Assembly: GCA_902802755.1 (NCBI GenBank)
Contig: CADCNH010000004.1
Location: 1 to 64,000, forward strand
DNA: 64,000 nucleotides
Source of the DNA: an uncultured Bacteroidota bacterium
GTDB taxonomy: Bacteria > Bacteroidota > Bacteroidia > Bacteroidales > WCHB1-69
Direction: 5' to 3'
The notes under the pieces were generated by a model. The model was not told the DNA's origin. It saw nothing but the letters and a program-made list of their open reading frames with translations, and made no database searches. Below, in pieces: positions 28,601 to 37,006 of this stretch. A program made the translations under genes and the position numbers. Within the stretch, counting starts at the first letter, position 1. Each line of letters starts with the position of its first letter.

Positions 28601-30797
28601 CTACGGAGTACTCTACAATTGGTGTGCGGCTTTAGACACCTTCTTCGCCGCAGGGGGCGCTCCCGAAGTTGCAAACGGGACATCAACCCAGAAGTTGAAT
28701 TATTCATTCAGTGGCTATCGCAGGGGTATCTGCCCCATAGGATGGCACGTGCCCGGAAAAACGGAATGGACACAACTGGCAGCGTATGTATATAGCAACG
28801 GCTACCGTTGCAGCGACTGTTCCTATCCGGAACTTGATGAGTATAGTGCTTCTTGTATTGTCAAAGCATTGTCCTCCACCACTGGCTGGGAGACCGACGA
28901 CTATGAGTGCGCGGTGGGCAACGATTTGTCTGCTAACAACGCCACGGGTTTCAACGCTATGCCTGCTGGCCGTTATAGTGGCAACAACTATAGCGATTTT
29001 GGCGATTACGCTTACTTTTGGACCGCCACTGAGGATTATGACCAATATAGTACCTGGGCATATTATCTCAATTGGTCTTATTATGAAACTGACTTTCATT
29101 TCCAAAACGAAACTCCAAAAGCCAATAAATTCTCTGTACGCTGCGTGAAAGACGACACTTCTGGTGATGGTGGTAGCGACACGGGTTGTACCGGCACACA
29201 TACTTCAGAGAATGTAAACACTTGCGAATCATACACTTGGCACGGATATACCTACACAGAAAGCGGCACTTACGTTTTCTTTTACACCAATGCGCAAGGC
29301 TGTTCTTGCTCGGAAACGCTTCACCTGACCATCTATGAAACAGTGCACTCGGTCAACTCAGCCGAAGCCTGCGAATCCTACACCTGGCACGGGCAGCCCT
29401 ATCTTTCTTCTGGCACATATACATATAACTACGAAAATGAATTTGGCTGCGCCAGCACGGAAACACTGAATCTAACCATTTATAATGGCACGCATACAAA
29501 CTTTTCGGCCCAGGACTGCGAATCCTATACCTGGCATGGCACCACCTACAACGCAACTGGCTCATACACGTATAACTATACCGATGAGCATGGTTGTGCC
29601 TGCTCAGAAACCCTGAATTTGACCATCCAAGAGCATTTGAATTTGACAACCGCAGCCGGAGCTTGTGAAGAATACAATTGGCGCGGGCAAACACTTACGG
29701 CAAGCGGCTCCTATACTGCTGATTATATCAACGATCATGGGTGCTCTTGCACGGAAACGCTGAACCTGACCATCTATAATGGTACGCACAACAACTATGC
29801 GGAAACAGCTTGTCCAAATTATAATTGGCATGGTGTAGTTTATGACCAAAGCGGAGTATACACATATTCCTATACCGATGAACATGGCTGCGCAAGTGAG
29901 GATGTACTCCACCTGACCATTTCCTCCGATTGTGAATATAGCAATCCTTGTCCTGGCACACCTACTGTGACCGACCATGAAGGCAATGTGTATAATACGG
30001 TGCAAATCGGTAGCCAATGCTGGACAAAGGAGAACATGCGCTGCACCACCTCGCCGAGCACGGGCAGCAACCTTATACCCGATTGGATATATTCCTCTGG
30101 CTGCTTCGATTCAGAATTCAGCAAGTGTGCGATGTATTCCGATCGTTTTTCGCAAGATTCTGCATACGGAGTGCTCTACAATTGGTGTGCGGCCATGGAT
30201 GTTTATAATACGTCTTATCCCGAAATTCATGATGGATCCTGTGGGGGTAGTGATTCAACAGAAGAATGGATATACACTATCACCAGTCAACACAGAGGCA
30301 TTTGTCCACAAGGATGGCATGTGCCTTCCACCGATGAATTCCATCAATTAACAACTTATCTCTATGATAGCGTCGGATATCAGTGTGGCAATGACTGTTA
30401 TGCCTTCATTATGGGAAACACAGTCAACTGCATTGCCAAGGCGTTGGCAGATACAACGGGATGGAACATTGACGATAACACATCAGGGACACCTGTCTGG
30501 ATGGGAGGAACCTGTTCTGTTGGCTACGACCTATCCTCCAACAACGCCACAGGATTCAGTGCGTTGCCCGCCGGATTTGCAGGAGGAGGTCACGGCGATC
30601 AAATAGACGATTACCATTGGATTTTCTACCCCTACGTTTACCGTTCCGGTGAAAGAGCCTGCTTCTACTCTTCCACTTCTACTCCCTCTTCCGGCCAGTA
30701 CTACTTTCAAATAGACTATGATACAGCCGCAGTGAAACATCAAGATGATATTATTGGAATCAAAGGACATTCCGTCCGCTGTGTGAAGGATGAATAA
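19653..30797 (+). CDS. Giant secreted collagen-like, multi-FISUMP surface protein (3714 residues)
   Basis: I do not know its function; the build suggests a multivalent adhesin. Order: signal peptide (to MMAQ, ~21); N-terminal module FTYQAVVRN...LLSVPYALY (~25-130); collagen-like Gly-X-Y blocks (~168-250, ~278-373, ~402-410); two VSAF/DAGYLTS repeats (~445-470); Gln-rich coiled coil (~525-572). Then come 21 repeats of ~40 residues ([20 protein letters not shown] type with a paired Cys) in groups of 5, 4, 5, 2 and 5. Seven FISUMP domains ([12 protein letters not shown]... GICPxGWHVPS... SVRCL) start near 838, 1188, 1731, 2066, 2553, 2915 and 3431. FN3-like domains precede FISUMP 2 and 4, and a PKD/Ig-like domain is near 1446-1520. 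It ends inside FISUMP 7 with no T9SS sorting domain, so its anchor is unknown. The frame is intact throughout. Confidence 0.9.
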   Translation: MKKFTFLMILMLLAVCGMMAQAPEKFTYQAVVRNANNQLMTNTLVGVRVSIMQGSSTGSVVYSETQMLSTNANGLMTLNIGDGNIVYGNFSTINWGNGPFFLKSEIDVSGGSNYTISSTQQLLSVPYALYSSKAGNVPAFTVVPTDTGYVISISQDGTATQTFVLRHGAPGPQGPQGETGPQGPQGPQGDPGATGAQGPQGDPGATGAQGPQGDPGIQGPQGDPGATGPQGPQGQQGIQGEPGPAGFSPQVTTISAGDSTVVVVTDAEAQHRFVIYNGAQGPQGEQGIQGPQGPQGETGAIGQQGPQGPQGEQGIQGPQGPQGETGATGQQGPQGPQGEQGIQGPQGPQGETGATGQQGPQGPQGEQGPAGFSPMVSTISAGDSTVLVITDAEIQHRFVIYNGAQGPQGEPGVGIPQTLSLEGNNLSISDGNSVTLPSIPTNVSAFTNDAGYLTSDSIPTNVSAFANDASYLTSFTETQTLADVTAQGNSAGNRQLKDVADPTESYDAVNLRSLTLMIDSAKNTMQQMQQQWLQAQQQWQETQQQWQIQQQQMQQQWQMQQTQLQQQIDSLTLILNSIAADTAFALWNTSVVNKTACSAYEWHGETYTQSGIYLYGFTNTDGSHNIEALNLTIIAADSIHIPKEACDSYTWNGTTYTESGDYYLRLTNQYGCDSLRILHLTLHHGTHNVEIDTACDSYTWHGVTYHESGVYTYAYSNEYGCESVDTLKLTIYYTHKMETEMACESYTWHNTTYTTSGTYTYAYNNEYGCASVDTLKLTVYPVTHHTETEIACESYIWHDSTYTTSGTYTYTYNDENSCETVDTLKLTVLYGCTIDEKSCPGTPILVDFDNNGYSTVQIGNQCWMRNNLRTTHFADGTSIPFSSGMSVAAPYYYDYNDINYTEFTLAERGMLYNWSAAMHSTSSVPSNSVGVQGVCPTGWHVPSDGEWAQLINYVNSQEQNRCGGIDGQIAKTLASTTGWDRGYSGYECLVGNYQNTNNTTGFSIVPAGSLTRAGNYDGQRYNALFWTSTEKEEDASQAYRWSIGNNSLGMSSGADYKDCGLSVRCLRNENGGSGGDTPAQMSAVITDNPTNVSPTSATFNGIITNSGNAGVTERGFVYGVGTVITDTVQVTGLDFVFTAGNLTPNTEYSVKAYIINSSGTSYGRMVNFTTAWEPQPWDGTGRNPNDARPCNGTPTVTDHEGNVYNTVQIGTQCWTKENMRCKTSPSTGTLILETSYSAFCPYTAKKAYYLYGDSTLNTSVYGLLYNWNAVVDTFNTNYGETDWHPWWENSTLAVSVTFNGHRRGICPQGWHVPSDSEWTQLANYVNSQEQYRCNGTDGSIARALAAPTGWSSNSSSSSGNGCWLANSPANNQTGFTAVNTGGIYSNGVKFWSSTQVDRGHAWSCVMPTGNNYPVLNLEWIYENDRRSVRCLRDTGTVNGGGSVDPQPNCSSYTISISGNTVLCSGESTTLTASEAISYSWSNGSSDASINVSPTATTTYSVTGTNSQGCMANASTTVTVNYATNNTITETACESYTWHGQTYTQSGTYTYAYTNDNGCSSTDTLFLTIYNGTHNVETETACNSYTWHGTNYTESGTYTYNYTNGDGCSSVDTLFLTINNGSHNVETETACNSYTWHGQTYTQSGTYTYSYTNEYGCPCTETLNLTINHGSHNVFTETAEGSYIWHEQTYTESGTYTYAYTNEQDCASVDTLHLTVSSVTPIIPTDTLVDGQPCPGTPTVTDHEGNVYNTVQIGSQCWMKENLRTTSYSDGTSLSLSSISSTDNGYNYYYPYYYYPYNDSSNVRTYGLLYNGKAVMRDYTFSSSNPSGVQGICPVGWHVPSDMEWTQLIDYVSSQDQYKCSSKSKYIAKALADSTGWPAGNTTPCAVSNNPSNNNLTGFSALPAGYYGENSSVRKAYFWSTAEEMGICLLPNNPAIYNSSYGSSVRCLRDDVAGDSGGEGSQLLTVTTSSVTNVTTMSAISGGNVTNSGNASVIMRGVCWSTLPSPTIVDTHSIDGAGTGVFTSNITGLEEGSTYYLRAYAINSTDTSYGAEVRFTTLVSNVANDGQTCPGDATVTDIDGNVYNTVRIGNQCWMKENLRTTHYSDGTSANFYYPNNDSSKVSTYGCLYSWNVAMHGASSSPTVPSGVQGICPVGWHVPSNGEWYQLTYYVSSQEEYLCSPNTSYIGKALASTTGWAISNTNCHVGKKPADNNATGFSVLPAGYYYYGELKNFGSQAYFWSSTESNAGAAYERQIFYNGTGMGKVSYNKSYGYSVRCLRNTSVSEIGGGDTPCIGTHNVETENTCESFTWHGQIYSQSGTYTYAYNNSEGCASVDTLKLTIYQPVATTSSATACESYTWGDTTYTESGDYTQTFSAANGCDSVVTLHLTINQPVATTSSATACESYIWNGQTYTLSGDYTQTFTAANGCDSVVTLHLTIYQPVNTTSSATACESYTWHEQTYTQSGDYTYNYTNEHGCPCTETLHLTINHGSHNVFTETAEGSYTWHEQTYTESGTYTYTYTNASGCASVDTLHLTVTSNPPTPPTPPSDTIADGYPCPNAHTVTDHEGNVYNTVQIGNQCWTKENMRCTTSPSTGTTILEVYPNGTSYTGKKAYYVNGNSYNTPSYGLLYNWNAAVDTFNTAYGETSTNSNSSNAVSVAFTSYRRGICPQGWHVPSDAEWTQLINYVSSKSRYQCGSTGGSIAKALADTTGWNIYSIPCAMGNDLSANNATGFSALPAGAYFGSFYYFGDAADFWSTTSIYSNSAYYKYLYYDYAGVYQDLGNIYCGISVRCLMDSAIGSDTLCIGTHNVEMENACENYTWHGQTYTQSGTYTYAYTNDGGCASVDTLFLTIYNGTHNTYTESAEGSYIWHEQTYSESGTYIYTYNNAQGCASVDTLHLTVTSVIPDIPDGPAEDGQPCPGVNAVTDHEGNMYNTVQIGNQCWTKENMRCTTSPTTGSNLLTENTSAASKSASWHSDNGLHDPAYGVLYNWCAALDTFFAAGGAPEVANGTSTQKLNYSFSGYRRGICPIGWHVPGKTEWTQLAAYVYSNGYRCSDCSYPELDEYSASCIVKALSSTTGWETDDYECAVGNDLSANNATGFNAMPAGRYSGNNYSDFGDYAYFWTATEDYDQYSTWAYYLNWSYYETDFHFQNETPKANKFSVRCVKDDTSGDGGSDTGCTGTHTSENVNTCESYTWHGYTYTESGTYVFFYTNAQGCSCSETLHLTIYETVHSVNSAEACESYTWHGQPYLSSGTYTYNYENEFGCASTETLNLTIYNGTHTNFSAQDCESYTWHGTTYNATGSYTYNYTDEHGCACSETLNLTIQEHLNLTTAAGACEEYNWRGQTLTASGSYTADYINDHGCSCTETLNLTIYNGTHNNYAETACPNYNWHGVVYDQSGVYTYSYTDEHGCASEDVLHLTISSDCEYSNPCPGTPTVTDHEGNVYNTVQIGSQCWTKENMRCTTSPSTGSNLIPDWIYSSGCFDSEFSKCAMYSDRFSQDSAYGVLYNWCAAMDVYNTSYPEIHDGSCGGSDSTEEWIYTITSQHRGICPQGWHVPSTDEFHQLTTYLYDSVGYQCGNDCYAFIMGNTVNCIAKALADTTGWNIDDNTSGTPVWMGGTCSVGYDLSSNNATGFSALPAGFAGGGHGDQIDDYHWIFYPYVYRSGERACFYSSTSTPSSGQYYFQIDYDTAAVKHQDDIIGIKGHSVRCVKDE
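20155..20395 (+). repeat. Collagen-like Gly-X-Y block 1 of the giant protein
   Basis: Runs of [22 protein letters not shown] and [13 protein letters not shown] occur here in 9- to 36-base steps. The third positions vary, so the repeat is kept at protein level. It should form a triple-helical stalk if trimerised. Confidence 0.9.
20488..20775 (+). repeat. Collagen-like block 2 with an 81-base higher-order repeat
   Basis: A 27-residue unit ([20 protein letters not shown] then QGPQGPQ) repeats three times with very high DNA identity, from about 20508 to 20755. Near-identity suggests recent duplication or gene conversion. Flanking segments ('[15 protein letters not shown]' before it and '[15 protein letters not shown]' after it) are also duplicated. 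Confidence 0.88.
21433..29927 (+). repeat. Twenty-one dispersed ~40-residue beta repeats (CESYTWHG type) in the giant gene
   Basis: Copies lie at about 21433-22135 (5), 24234-24800 (4), 26535-27262 (5), 28075-28355 (2) and 29205-29927 (5), separated by FISUMP and other domains. The consensus is [20 protein letters not shown] followed by a [16 protein letters not shown] segment. Each has a Cys near the start and another near the middle. Three copies lack the first Cys (AEGSY-WHEQ) and each directly precedes a FISUMP domain. Similar repeats occur widely in Bacteroidetes secreted proteins. Confidence 0.88.
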
Positions 30798-30802
30798 TAT
30801 TG

Positions 30803-30826
30803 TAGAGACGGGGCGTGCCCCGTCTC
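30803..30826. terminator. Perfect GC-rich hairpin after the giant gene
   Basis: AGAGACGGGGC and GCCCCGTCTCT form a perfect 11-bp stem with a 2-base loop, 5 bases after the stop codon. There is no T run on either strand. It may work as a transcript-end stabiliser or bidirectional barrier. A degenerate relative (GAGAAGGGGCATATCCCGTCT region) is at about 51501-51523, so it may also be a REP-like unit. Confidence 0.5.
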
Positions 30827-30857
30827 TAAATATGCGTACGTCTGCTCTACATAAATG

Positions 30858-30930
30858 ACACCTTTTGTAACGCTTTGCCAATAGTGTGTAGTCCCTCAAT
30901 AATGCGCTTGCATTGTTCAGGACGTGGTCT
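30858..30930 (-). pseudogene. Possible C-terminal coding remnant downstream of the lipoprotein gene
   Basis: Directly after the TAA of the lipoprotein gene the same minus-strand frame stays open for 24 codons, ending TAG: RPRPEQCKRIIEGLHTIGK then ALQKVSFM. It is protein-like and reads as a natural helical C-terminus rather than random sequence. I do not recognise the family. It could be the tail of a lost gene, or chance. Confidence 0.25.
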
Positions 30931-31743
30931 TTAATACGAATATGAAGTCTCCCAGAATTCCCAAACTTCAGTGATGTTCCGGTAGGTGAGTCTGAAATGT
31001 TCTTTATCTAAATACTCCGCTTTTACAGGGATGTTTTCATAATTGGATTTTTGTGCCTCGAACTCTACGGCACCTTCATGAAAATAAAATTCGTTAATCC
31101 ATCTGCGACTAATAGTCTCTGTGATGTCAAACTTCAGCTTAATGAGACCGTTTTGGTTGTATATGTACATGCCGTTGCCAGAAAGGGTGTAGTAGTTTTC
31201 AGAGAATAAGAGAACACCCTCATTGGATAAAGATTTGATGTACAAGTCGCAATAGCATCCCCGGTTTTCGGTGCTGTCCATTTGGATGAGCCATTGGTCA
31301 TTGCTCTTGCTGATATGCATTTTTTCCCCTTCACTGTAACTGTTGAGGAAAATGGGCAGGTCACCATGGTTCTCAACATACGCATTGTACTTAGTAACGA
31401 GCCAGTTGGAACCATTTGCCCTAAGTGATTTTCCGTTGGTGTTGATGGTGAACATTTTGTTGGCCCCATTATAAATAGTGAATACGTTGTCTCCCTCCTC
31501 GCGTATCCGATAATACGGAAAATACCGGTCTTCAATAAGCCGCCGTAAATCCTCGTTGTCGGTGTTAATCCATACATCGAGATGAAACATGGGAATGACA
31601 TCATTCTCTATCATCTGCCTGCTGGCATTGTACCATGAATCATGGATTTCCTTGCCCTTTTGGGTCAGCTTGCCCCGTTCTTCACGACCGCAGCCCATGC
31701 AAATCAGTGCGATAAGCGTTACTATCAATATATTCTTTTTCAT
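30931..31743 (-). CDS. Predicted lipoprotein of unknown function
   Basis: I do not recognise a family. The 270-residue protein has a lipoprotein signal peptide (KKNILIVTLIALICMGC, lipobox ending at Cys ~18). A charged segment with REERGKLTQKGKEIHDSW follows. The remainder alternates short hydrophobic strands and charged turns (VFTIYNGANKMFTINTNGKS, YTLSGNGMYIYNQNGL, AEYLDKEHFRLTYRNITEVWEFW), suggesting a beta-rich lipocalin- or START-like shell; that is guesswork. It follows the outer-membrane protein gene at 31764 on the same strand with a 20-bp gap, so the two are probably co-transcribed. Start ATG at 31743. Confidence 0.75.
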   Translation of the reverse strand: MKKNILIVTLIALICMGCGREERGKLTQKGKEIHDSWYNASRQMIENDVIPMFHLDVWINTDNEDLRRLIEDRYFPYYRIREEGDNVFTIYNGANKMFTINTNGKSLRANGSNWLVTKYNAYVENHGDLPIFLNSYSEGEKMHISKSNDQWLIQMDSTENRGCYCDLYIKSLSNEGVLLFSENYYTLSGNGMYIYNQNGLIKLKFDITETISRRWINEFYFHEGAVEFEAQKSNYENIPVKAEYLDKEHFRLTYRNITEVWEFWETSYSY

Positions 31744-31763
31744 GATAATTTTTAAGCTAATAA

Positions 31764-32462
31764 TTACTGATTATTTTTTGTCTTGCTGTTGAAATTATAA
31801 CCGAAACCAGCTTGAATAATGCCTTTGTACCCAAAACCCAATTCGGCAAAACCATACCATTTTTTGCCCACATGGATACCCACCGCTGTGAGATGAAAGG
31901 CAGGAGCGTATGAAGTCTCATCATAGTTGCGGGTTTTGGTGGTGTAAAATTTGTCAGAATAGTATGTATCGTCAATATATATAGCCAAGCCTAATCCAAA
32001 GCTGGAATACATCGTTACAATTCTTTTGTTCAACCATGAGAAACGGGCTTCTGGCAAAATGCTTATCAAATGACTATTATAAGACGAACATTTGAGATTG
32101 CTGAGGCGTTCGTATTTGGCTTCATAAAATCCTGTATATGAAAATGTTCCGCCCAACCAAAACCATTTAGCCAAGCGATATTGGTAGCCAATACTGATGG
32201 TCGGTGTGGCAATGAGCCCCTTGCTATAGCTGTCCAGCGCAAACCAATCGGGAATATATTCGTCATCACTGCATTTGGTGAATAAACCACCACATTTGCT
32301 GAAAAACTCGAATCTGCCGGTTAGGACTCCCGTAACCAAGGGGTCGCCAATGCCCAAATAAACGTCGTGCCGAGGCAACTCCTGCTTCCACGACGGCACA
32401 TCCTGAGCTGCCAATCCCCAAGCCATGCAGACTATAATCAAGCTAATAAGAAATTTTTTCAT
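31764..32462 (-). CDS. Predicted outer-membrane beta-barrel protein
   Basis: No named family is recognised. The 232-residue protein has a signal peptide (LISLIIVCMAWGLAAQ, cut near 20). It then shows the alternating pattern of an 8-stranded barrel: TPTISIGYQYRLAKWFWLGG, SILPEARFSWLNKR, MYSSFGLGLAIYID, FHLTAVGIHVGKKWYGFAEL and a final GIIQAGFGYNF. This resembles small Bacteroidetes outer-membrane proteins. It is the first gene of a likely two-gene unit with the lipoprotein. A TATTTTTG box lies at 32537-32530, about 70 nt before the ATG. Confidence 0.78.
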   Translation of the reverse strand: MKKFLISLIIVCMAWGLAAQDVPSWKQELPRHDVYLGIGDPLVTGVLTGRFEFFSKCGGLFTKCSDDEYIPDWFALDSYSKGLIATPTISIGYQYRLAKWFWLGGTFSYTGFYEAKYERLSNLKCSSYNSHLISILPEARFSWLNKRIVTMYSSFGLGLAIYIDDTYYSDKFYTTKTRNYDETSYAPAFHLTAVGIHVGKKWYGFAELGFGYKGIIQAGFGYNFNSKTKNNQ

Positions 32463-32529
32463 AGAGCCAATATTTATATATTAAAGTGTTGAAACACAAC
32501 ATTTTTCAACTTATCTAATCTTACAACTG

Positions 32530-32537
32530 CAAAAATA
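32530..32537 (-). promoter_or_regulatory. -7 box (TATTTTTG) for the OMP-lipoprotein pair
   Basis: It matches TAnnTTTG on the minus strand 68 nt before the ATG at 32462. A -33 box is not obvious. Confidence 0.5.
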
Positions 32538-32691
32538 CATTTTTTTTTGGAAAAATCCCTTTTAGCCTTGTTGAAATTAGAATTTATTACGAGAGTTTTC
32601 TTGCATCAGCTACAGTCTCTTTATTTTGAGGCAGCAAAGTCACGTCTTCGGGACAAGTGGTTACAATGCGTAGTTCCAATTTCAGAAAAGA

Positions 32692-32721
32692 AAAAGAGGA
32701 AGTCGAAACTTCCTCTTTTTT
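32692..32721 (-). terminator. Rho-independent terminator after tRNA-Leu
   Basis: AAAGAGGAAGT and ACTTCCTCTTT form an 11-bp stem around a short GCGA-type loop. On the minus strand the stem follows tRNA-Leu and is flanked by A/T runs, so it could also act on the opposite strand. Confidence 0.75.
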
Positions 32722-32724
32722 TCG

Positions 32725-32808
32725 TACCCAGGGCCGGGATCGAACCGGCACGAGTGTTACCTCATCGGTTTTTGAGACCGACGCGTCTACCAATTCCGCC
32801 ACCTAGGC
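32725..32808 (-). tRNA. tRNA-Leu (anticodon CAA)
   Basis: The 84-nt minus-strand sequence folds as a class II tRNA. The acceptor begins GCCTAGG and pairs with CCTGGGT, including wobble pairs. The D arm is TGGCGGAATTGGTAGACGCG, and the anticodon loop CTCAAAA sits on the stem TCGGT/ACCGA. A variable arm around TGAGGTAACACTCGT and the T arm GCCGGTTCGATCCCGGC follow. Anticodon CAA reads UUG. CCA is not encoded. Confidence 0.95.
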
Positions 32809-32888
32809 CTGGGATTGATTGACCTTGTCAAAATCTCGCTGATTGAGCTTGTCGAAACCAGCGGAATGACCCCGTCGAAATCAGGCTG

Positions 32889-32917
32889 CAAAAATACAAC
32901 TTTTTTCGATATCTCAA
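32889..32917 (-). promoter_or_regulatory. Promoter of tRNA-Leu
   Basis: On the minus strand, TTG at 32917-32915 and TATTTTTG at 32896-32889 are 18 bases apart. They lie about 80 nt before the mature tRNA 5' end. Confidence 0.55.
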
Positions 32918-32931
32918 TCAATAAATTTCAT

Positions 32932-34644
32932 TTATTTTTCAATCCATGATTTGATAGTGTCCAAAGGCACTGCCGGAACGTCCATTTTCAGCTTCTTTCG
33001 TAAGCCTCCCAAGTCATTGAGCAATTTGTTGGGGTTGGCAGCTTTCAGCTGGTCGATGGTGTTGATGTTCAGTTTTCGCAGCACGGGTACCCAAATTTCG
33101 GGTACGCCTCTCTCCATAAAGTCCTTGTCGCTGGAAGTTTCGGGCTTCTTTTCGGGACGCATCTGCGGGAAGAACAGCACATCCTGGATGGAGGGTGAGT
33201 TGGTCATGATCATGGCCAGACGGTCGATGCCGATACCCAAACCTGCTGTTGGTGGCATACCGATTTCCAGAGATTTCAGGAAGTCTTCGTCCAAAACCAT
33301 GGATTCGGTGTCGCCACGTTTGCCCAATTCCAGCTGGTCCTCGAAACGCTTGCGCTGGTCGATGGGGTCGTTGAGCTCGGAGTAGGCGTTGCAAATTTCC
33401 TTGCCGTTGCACATGGCTTCGAAACGCTCGGTGAGACCGGGTTTGCTGCGGTGTTTCTTGGTCAGCGGTGACATTTCAATCGGATAATCATAGATGAAAG
33501 TCGGCTGGATGAGCTTGTGCTCGCAGGTTTCGCCGAAGATTTCGTCGATGAGCTTGCCCTTGCCCATGGTGGAATCGACCTTCACGCCTTGTTCTGTGGC
33601 GAATTTGGCCAGCTGAGCCTCGTCCATGTTGGAAATGTCGGTGCCAGTGAAGTGCTCAATGGCCTCGAACATGGTATAGCGCTTCCACGGACGTTTGAAG
33701 TCGATGATGTTCTCGCCCACCTGGACTTGTGTTTTGCCGTGCAGAGCCAACGCAATGCGTTCCACCATCTCTTCCACTGTATTCATCATCCATTCATAAT
33801 CTTTGTAGGGAACGTACAGCTCCATCTGGGTGAATTCGGGGTTATGGAAGCGGTCCATACCCTCATTACGGAAATCTTTGGAGAATTCATACACACCGTT
33901 GAAACCACCCACAATCAGTTTTTTCAGATACAATTCATCAGCAATACGCAGATACAGCGTCATGTCCAAGGTGTTGTGATGTGTCTTGAACGGGCGGGCG
34001 GCGGCGCCACCGTACAAAGGTTGCAAAATGGGAGTTTCCACCTCTAAATAGCCCTTCTCGTTCAGGAAGTTGCGCATGGTGTTCACCAGCAAGGTACGCT
34101 TGATGAAGGTGTCTTTCACCTGTGGGTTGACGATGAGGTCGATATAGCGTTGGCGGTAGCGCTGTTCCGGATCCTGGAAAGCGTCATAAACCTTGCCGTC
34201 TTTCTCTTTCACGATGGGCAGCGGGCATACCGATTTGCACAGTATGGTGAACTCTTTCACATGGATGCTGATTTCGCCCATCTGGGTAGTGAACACAAAG
34301 CCCTTCACGCCGATAATATCACCGATATCCAATTTTTTGAAAACGCTGTTGTACATAGTTTTATCCTCGCCAGGACATAATTCGTCACGTTTGGCGTAGA
34401 TCTGGATGCGGCCCACGGAGTCCTGGATCTCGAAGAAAGAGACAGCTCCCATGATGCGCTGGGTCATGATACGACCGGCGATGCTGACATTCTGGAATTT
34501 GCTGTTGTCTTTCGGAAATTCCTCCAAAATCTCTGTGGTAGTGGCATTTACCTCATATTCCGCTGCCGGATAAGGATCGATGCCAAGATTCAACAAATCC
34601 TCTAATTTCTTACGTCTGATAATTTCCTGTTCTGATAATTCCAT
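32932..34644 (-). CDS. lysS: Lysyl-tRNA synthetase (class II)
   Basis: LysRS attaches lysine to tRNA-Lys. With the ATG at 34644 the protein is ~570 residues. An earlier in-frame ATG at 34698 would add a non-conserved stretch (NIIFRIF-like) upstream of [16 protein letters not shown], and the TATCTTTG box at 34681-34674 would fall inside it; I reject that start. The N-terminal OB-fold tRNA-binding domain includes [23 protein letters not shown] (about 50-75). Class II motif 2 is [18 protein letters not shown] near 260, and motif 3 is [22 protein letters not shown] near 475. A ~60-residue C-terminal tail (SFIEDRG-free, helical, ending [10 protein letters not shown]) looks like a helix-hairpin-helix extension found in some Bacteroidetes LysRS. 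Confidence 0.96.
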   Translation of the reverse strand: MELSEQEIIRRKKLEDLLNLGIDPYPAAEYEVNATTTEILEEFPKDNSKFQNVSIAGRIMTQRIMGAVSFFEIQDSVGRIQIYAKRDELCPGEDKTMYNSVFKKLDIGDIIGVKGFVFTTQMGEISIHVKEFTILCKSVCPLPIVKEKDGKVYDAFQDPEQRYRQRYIDLIVNPQVKDTFIKRTLLVNTMRNFLNEKGYLEVETPILQPLYGGAAARPFKTHHNTLDMTLYLRIADELYLKKLIVGGFNGVYEFSKDFRNEGMDRFHNPEFTQMELYVPYKDYEWMMNTVEEMVERIALALHGKTQVQVGENIIDFKRPWKRYTMFEAIEHFTGTDISNMDEAQLAKFATEQGVKVDSTMGKGKLIDEIFGETCEHKLIQPTFIYDYPIEMSPLTKKHRSKPGLTERFEAMCNGKEICNAYSELNDPIDQRKRFEDQLELGKRGDTESMVLDEDFLKSLEIGMPPTAGLGIGIDRLAMIMTNSPSIQDVLFFPQMRPEKKPETSSDKDFMERGVPEIWVPVLRKLNINTIDQLKAANPNKLLNDLGGLRKKLKMDVPAVPLDTIKSWIEK

Positions 34645-34673
34645 GTTATTTTTTTTGTTGGTGATACAAACTG

Positions 34674-34681
34674 CAAAGATA
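34674..34681 (-). promoter_or_regulatory. -7 box (TATCTTTG) for lysS
   Basis: TATCTTTG on the minus strand ends 30 nt before the ATG at 34644. It supports the shorter lysS start. Confidence 0.55.
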
Positions 34682-34683
34682 CG

Positions 34684-34862
34684 AAAAATAATTAGCAAAT
34701 GAGCAAATTAGTAAATGTGACAATTATTTTCGTGGAGGCGTCAAGGCGTGAAGTCATTCGCTGCGCTCATTCGTGGAGATCAAATTCGTCTTAACGAATG
34801 CACGAAGTGCATGTCTATCCGTCTTCACGTCTCTCCGTCTTGACGTCTCCCCGTTTCAACGC
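34684..34862. repeat. Intergenic array plus palindromic GAACGAAGTG-type repeat
   Basis: A TTAGCAAATGAGCAAATTAG array (34688-34715) is followed by hairpin-forming units: CATTCGCTGCGCTCATTCG (34754-34772), TTCGTCTTAACGAA (34787-34800), CACGAAGTGC (34802-34811), then CGTCTCTCCGTCTTGACGTC-type steps. Related units occur at 7440-7555 and 36206-36357. Confidence 0.65.
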
Positions 34863-34881
34863 ATGAAAAAAATAATCTCAA

Positions 34882-34914
34882 TTGTCAAACAATCACAAAT
34901 TTCTTGTAATTTTG
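34882..34914 (+). promoter_or_regulatory. Promoter of the MFS transporter gene
   Basis: TTG at 34882-34884 and TAATTTTG at 34907-34914 are 22 bases apart, near the Bacteroidetes spacing. The ATG at 34940 is 25 nt downstream of the -7 box. Confidence 0.65.
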
Positions 34915-34939
34915 CATTTTAATCGAAATTACTACTGCT

Positions 34940-36205
34940 ATGAATTTGAAAGTCAGACTGATTATCATGAACTTCCTCGAATTTGCCGTTTGGGGAGCGT
35001 ATTTAACATGTATGGGCCGCTATTTGGGACCGCATGGAATGGGTGGCAAGATTGGACTTTTCTACTCTATCCAGGGTATTGTGTCCCTTTTTATGCCGGC
35101 GTTGGTGGGCATTGTGGCCGACCGATGGATTCCCGCACAAAAGATGCTGGGCATTTGCCATGGTATTGCCGGTGCCGCCATGATTGCCGCTGGCTATTAT
35201 GGCTTGGCGACAGGCGATGCGGTGCAGTTCGGCACCCTCTTCACGCTCTATACCATCAGTGTGGCTTTCTATATGCCGACCATTGCGTTAGCTAATTCTG
35301 TGGCTTACAATGCGTTGGAGATGGAAGGTTATGATACGGTCAAGGCATTTCCGCCTATCCGTGTCTTTGGTACCATCGGGTTTATCTGCTCCATGTGGGC
35401 GGTTGATTTGCTGGGCTTCCAACACTCATCAAAACAGTTTCTCCTTAGCGGTTTCATCGGATTGGTATTGGCAATCTATGCTTTCACCTTGCCGAAATGT
35501 CCGATTTCAACCTCTACCGACAAAAAATCTTTTGTGGACGCCTTGGGCTTGAAGGCTTTCGCCTTGTTCAAGGAGAAAAAAATGGCTATTTTCTTCATTT
35601 TCTCCATGCTTTTGGGCGTATCTTTGCAGATAACCAACGGTTTTGCCAACCCATTCATCCATAGTTTCGGCGCTCAGCCGGAATATGCCGACACTTTTGG
35701 GGTGCAACACGCCAATATTCTGGTTTCTTTGTCACAGATTTCTGAGACTTTGTGTATTTTGCTGATACCCTTCTTTTTGCATAAGTTCGGTATCAAGAAG
35801 GTGATGCTGATCGCCATGTTCGCCTGGGTGTTGCGTTTCGGTTTCTTCGGCTTGGGTAATCCCGGCAATGGAGTGTGGTTGTTTATCCTCTCTATGATTG
35901 TGTATGGCGTGGCTTTCGACTTCTTCAATATCAGCGGTTCGCTGTTTGTGGACAAGGAAACCAGTGCTGATATACGTTCTTCGGCTCAGGGTCTATTCAT
36001 GCTGATGACCAATGGTATCGGTGCCACTATCGGTACCTTGGGTGCGCAGTGGGTGGTCAACCAATACTGCACTTGGGAAGGTCATCATTTGGTAGGCAAC
36101 TGGACTGCAGTATGGGATGTTTTCGCTGCCTACGCCTTTATAGTTGCTGTTCTCTTTGCCATCATTTTCAAATACAAACACAACCCCGCAGAAACTAAGA
36201 ATTAA
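34940..36205 (+). CDS. MFS transporter, nucleoside:H+ symporter (NupG-like)
   Basis: This 421-residue inner-membrane protein has about 12 hydrophobic segments. The N-terminus (LKVRLIIMNFLEFAVWGAYLTCMGRYL) and the first-loop GIVADRWIPAQKMLGICHG match the nucleoside:proton symporter branch of the major facilitator superfamily, with XapB and NupG as relatives. The second half includes FFNISGSLFVDKETSADIRSSAQGLFMLMTNGIGATIG, also typical of that branch. Likely role: proton-driven uptake of nucleosides for salvage. No nucleoside-catabolic gene is adjacent, so the substrate is by family only. The start ATG at 34940 is well placed after the promoter. Confidence 0.88.
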   Translation: MNLKVRLIIMNFLEFAVWGAYLTCMGRYLGPHGMGGKIGLFYSIQGIVSLFMPALVGIVADRWIPAQKMLGICHGIAGAAMIAAGYYGLATGDAVQFGTLFTLYTISVAFYMPTIALANSVAYNALEMEGYDTVKAFPPIRVFGTIGFICSMWAVDLLGFQHSSKQFLLSGFIGLVLAIYAFTLPKCPISTSTDKKSFVDALGLKAFALFKEKKMAIFFIFSMLLGVSLQITNGFANPFIHSFGAQPEYADTFGVQHANILVSLSQISETLCILLIPFFLHKFGIKKVMLIAMFAWVLRFGFFGLGNPGNGVWLFILSMIVYGVAFDFFNISGSLFVDKETSADIRSSAQGLFMLMTNGIGATIGTLGAQWVVNQYCTWEGHHLVGNWTAVWDVFAAYAFIVAVLFAIIFKYKHNPAETKN

Positions 36206-36357
36206 TGCGTTAAGACATGCACTGCGTGCATTCGTGAAGACGTACACTAATGTGTACTCGGTAAGACGGGGAGACGGTATCGTATAACCGAGTGAACGAA
36301 GTGAACGACTCCACGAACGAACGAAGTGAGTGACTTAACGTATAACCGAAAAACATA
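36206..36357. repeat. Palindromic intergenic repeat, GAACGAAGTGA type
   Basis: Units include CATGCACTGCGTGCATTCG (36215-36233), ACACTAATGTGT (36244-36255), GAGTGAACGAAGTGAACGAC and CGAACGAACGAAGTGAGTGA. They alternate with GTATAACCG steps. The block ends just before the ATG at 36371 and is the leader of the next gene. Confidence 0.65.
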
Positions 36358-36370
36358 TAGCCCCACAATT

Positions 36371-37003
36371 ATGATTGAACTTGTCGTTTCCGATATCCGC
36401 AATGCCCAGCCGCCATCAGAGGCGTATGCGTTAATCCTCAAAGAAAAAGAGGGCGAACGTCAGTTGCCTATCCTCATTGGCATGAGTGAGGCAAGGGCTA
36501 TTGTTTTGGAAATGAATAAGATGCGACCCAAAAGACCCACTCCGCACGATTTGTTCTTGCAGTTGTCGGAGCAGTGTAAGGTGTATCCGGGCTATGTGGT
36601 TATCCATAAGTTTGAAGAGGGTGTTTTTTATGCTGATATCCATTTCCGTAAAGAAAACGGAGAGGTGTTCACCATTGACTCGCGCACCTCTGATGCAGTG
36701 GTTATCGCCTTGAAAACCCATATTCCTATTTATATTCAAGAAGAAGTAATTGATGCTTATCTATCTGATACTGAAAATCTTGTGGATATATCAGATGAGC
36801 AAGCTGAAGAAGATGACGAAGAATTGGCAGACGAGCTGGAGATGGATTTATCAGATGAGAATTACGACAAATATATTTCCACCAAACTCGAGGAGATGAG
36901 TCTTGAGGAACTGCAAAATCTTCTGGATGGTGCCGTAGAGTGTGAGGACTTTGAGATGGCCTCCAAAATCCACGACGAAATCGAACGCCGGAAGCAGGGG
37001 TAA
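36371..37003 (+). CDS. Bifunctional nuclease family protein (DUF151) with UVR motif
   Basis: The ~210-residue protein contains a DUF151 (BFN) domain in residues 1-130: IELVVSDIRN, EGERQLPILIGMSEA, RPTPHDLF, and FTIDSRTSDAVVIALKTHIPIYI. This is followed by an acidic linker (SDEQAEEDDEELADELEMD). A C-terminal UVR (UvrB/UvrC-type) motif reads LEELQNLLDGAVECEDFEMA then SKIHDEIERRK. The combination is common in Bacteroidetes. BFN proteins of plants and Thermotoga have reported nuclease or folding links; the bacterial role is unclear. I choose the ATG at 36371; an upstream in-frame ATG at 36326 would translate repeat DNA. Confidence 0.88.
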   Translation: MIELVVSDIRNAQPPSEAYALILKEKEGERQLPILIGMSEARAIVLEMNKMRPKRPTPHDLFLQLSEQCKVYPGYVVIHKFEEGVFYADIHFRKENGEVFTIDSRTSDAVVIALKTHIPIYIQEEVIDAYLSDTENLVDISDEQAEEDDEELADELEMDLSDENYDKYISTKLEEMSLEELQNLLDGAVECEDFEMASKIHDEIERRKQG

Positions 37004-37006
37004 GGG

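Noticed and set aside
30803..30826. Canonical rho-independent terminator
   Set aside because: The hairpin is perfect but lacks a T run on either strand. I kept it with low confidence as a transcript-end or REP-like hairpin.
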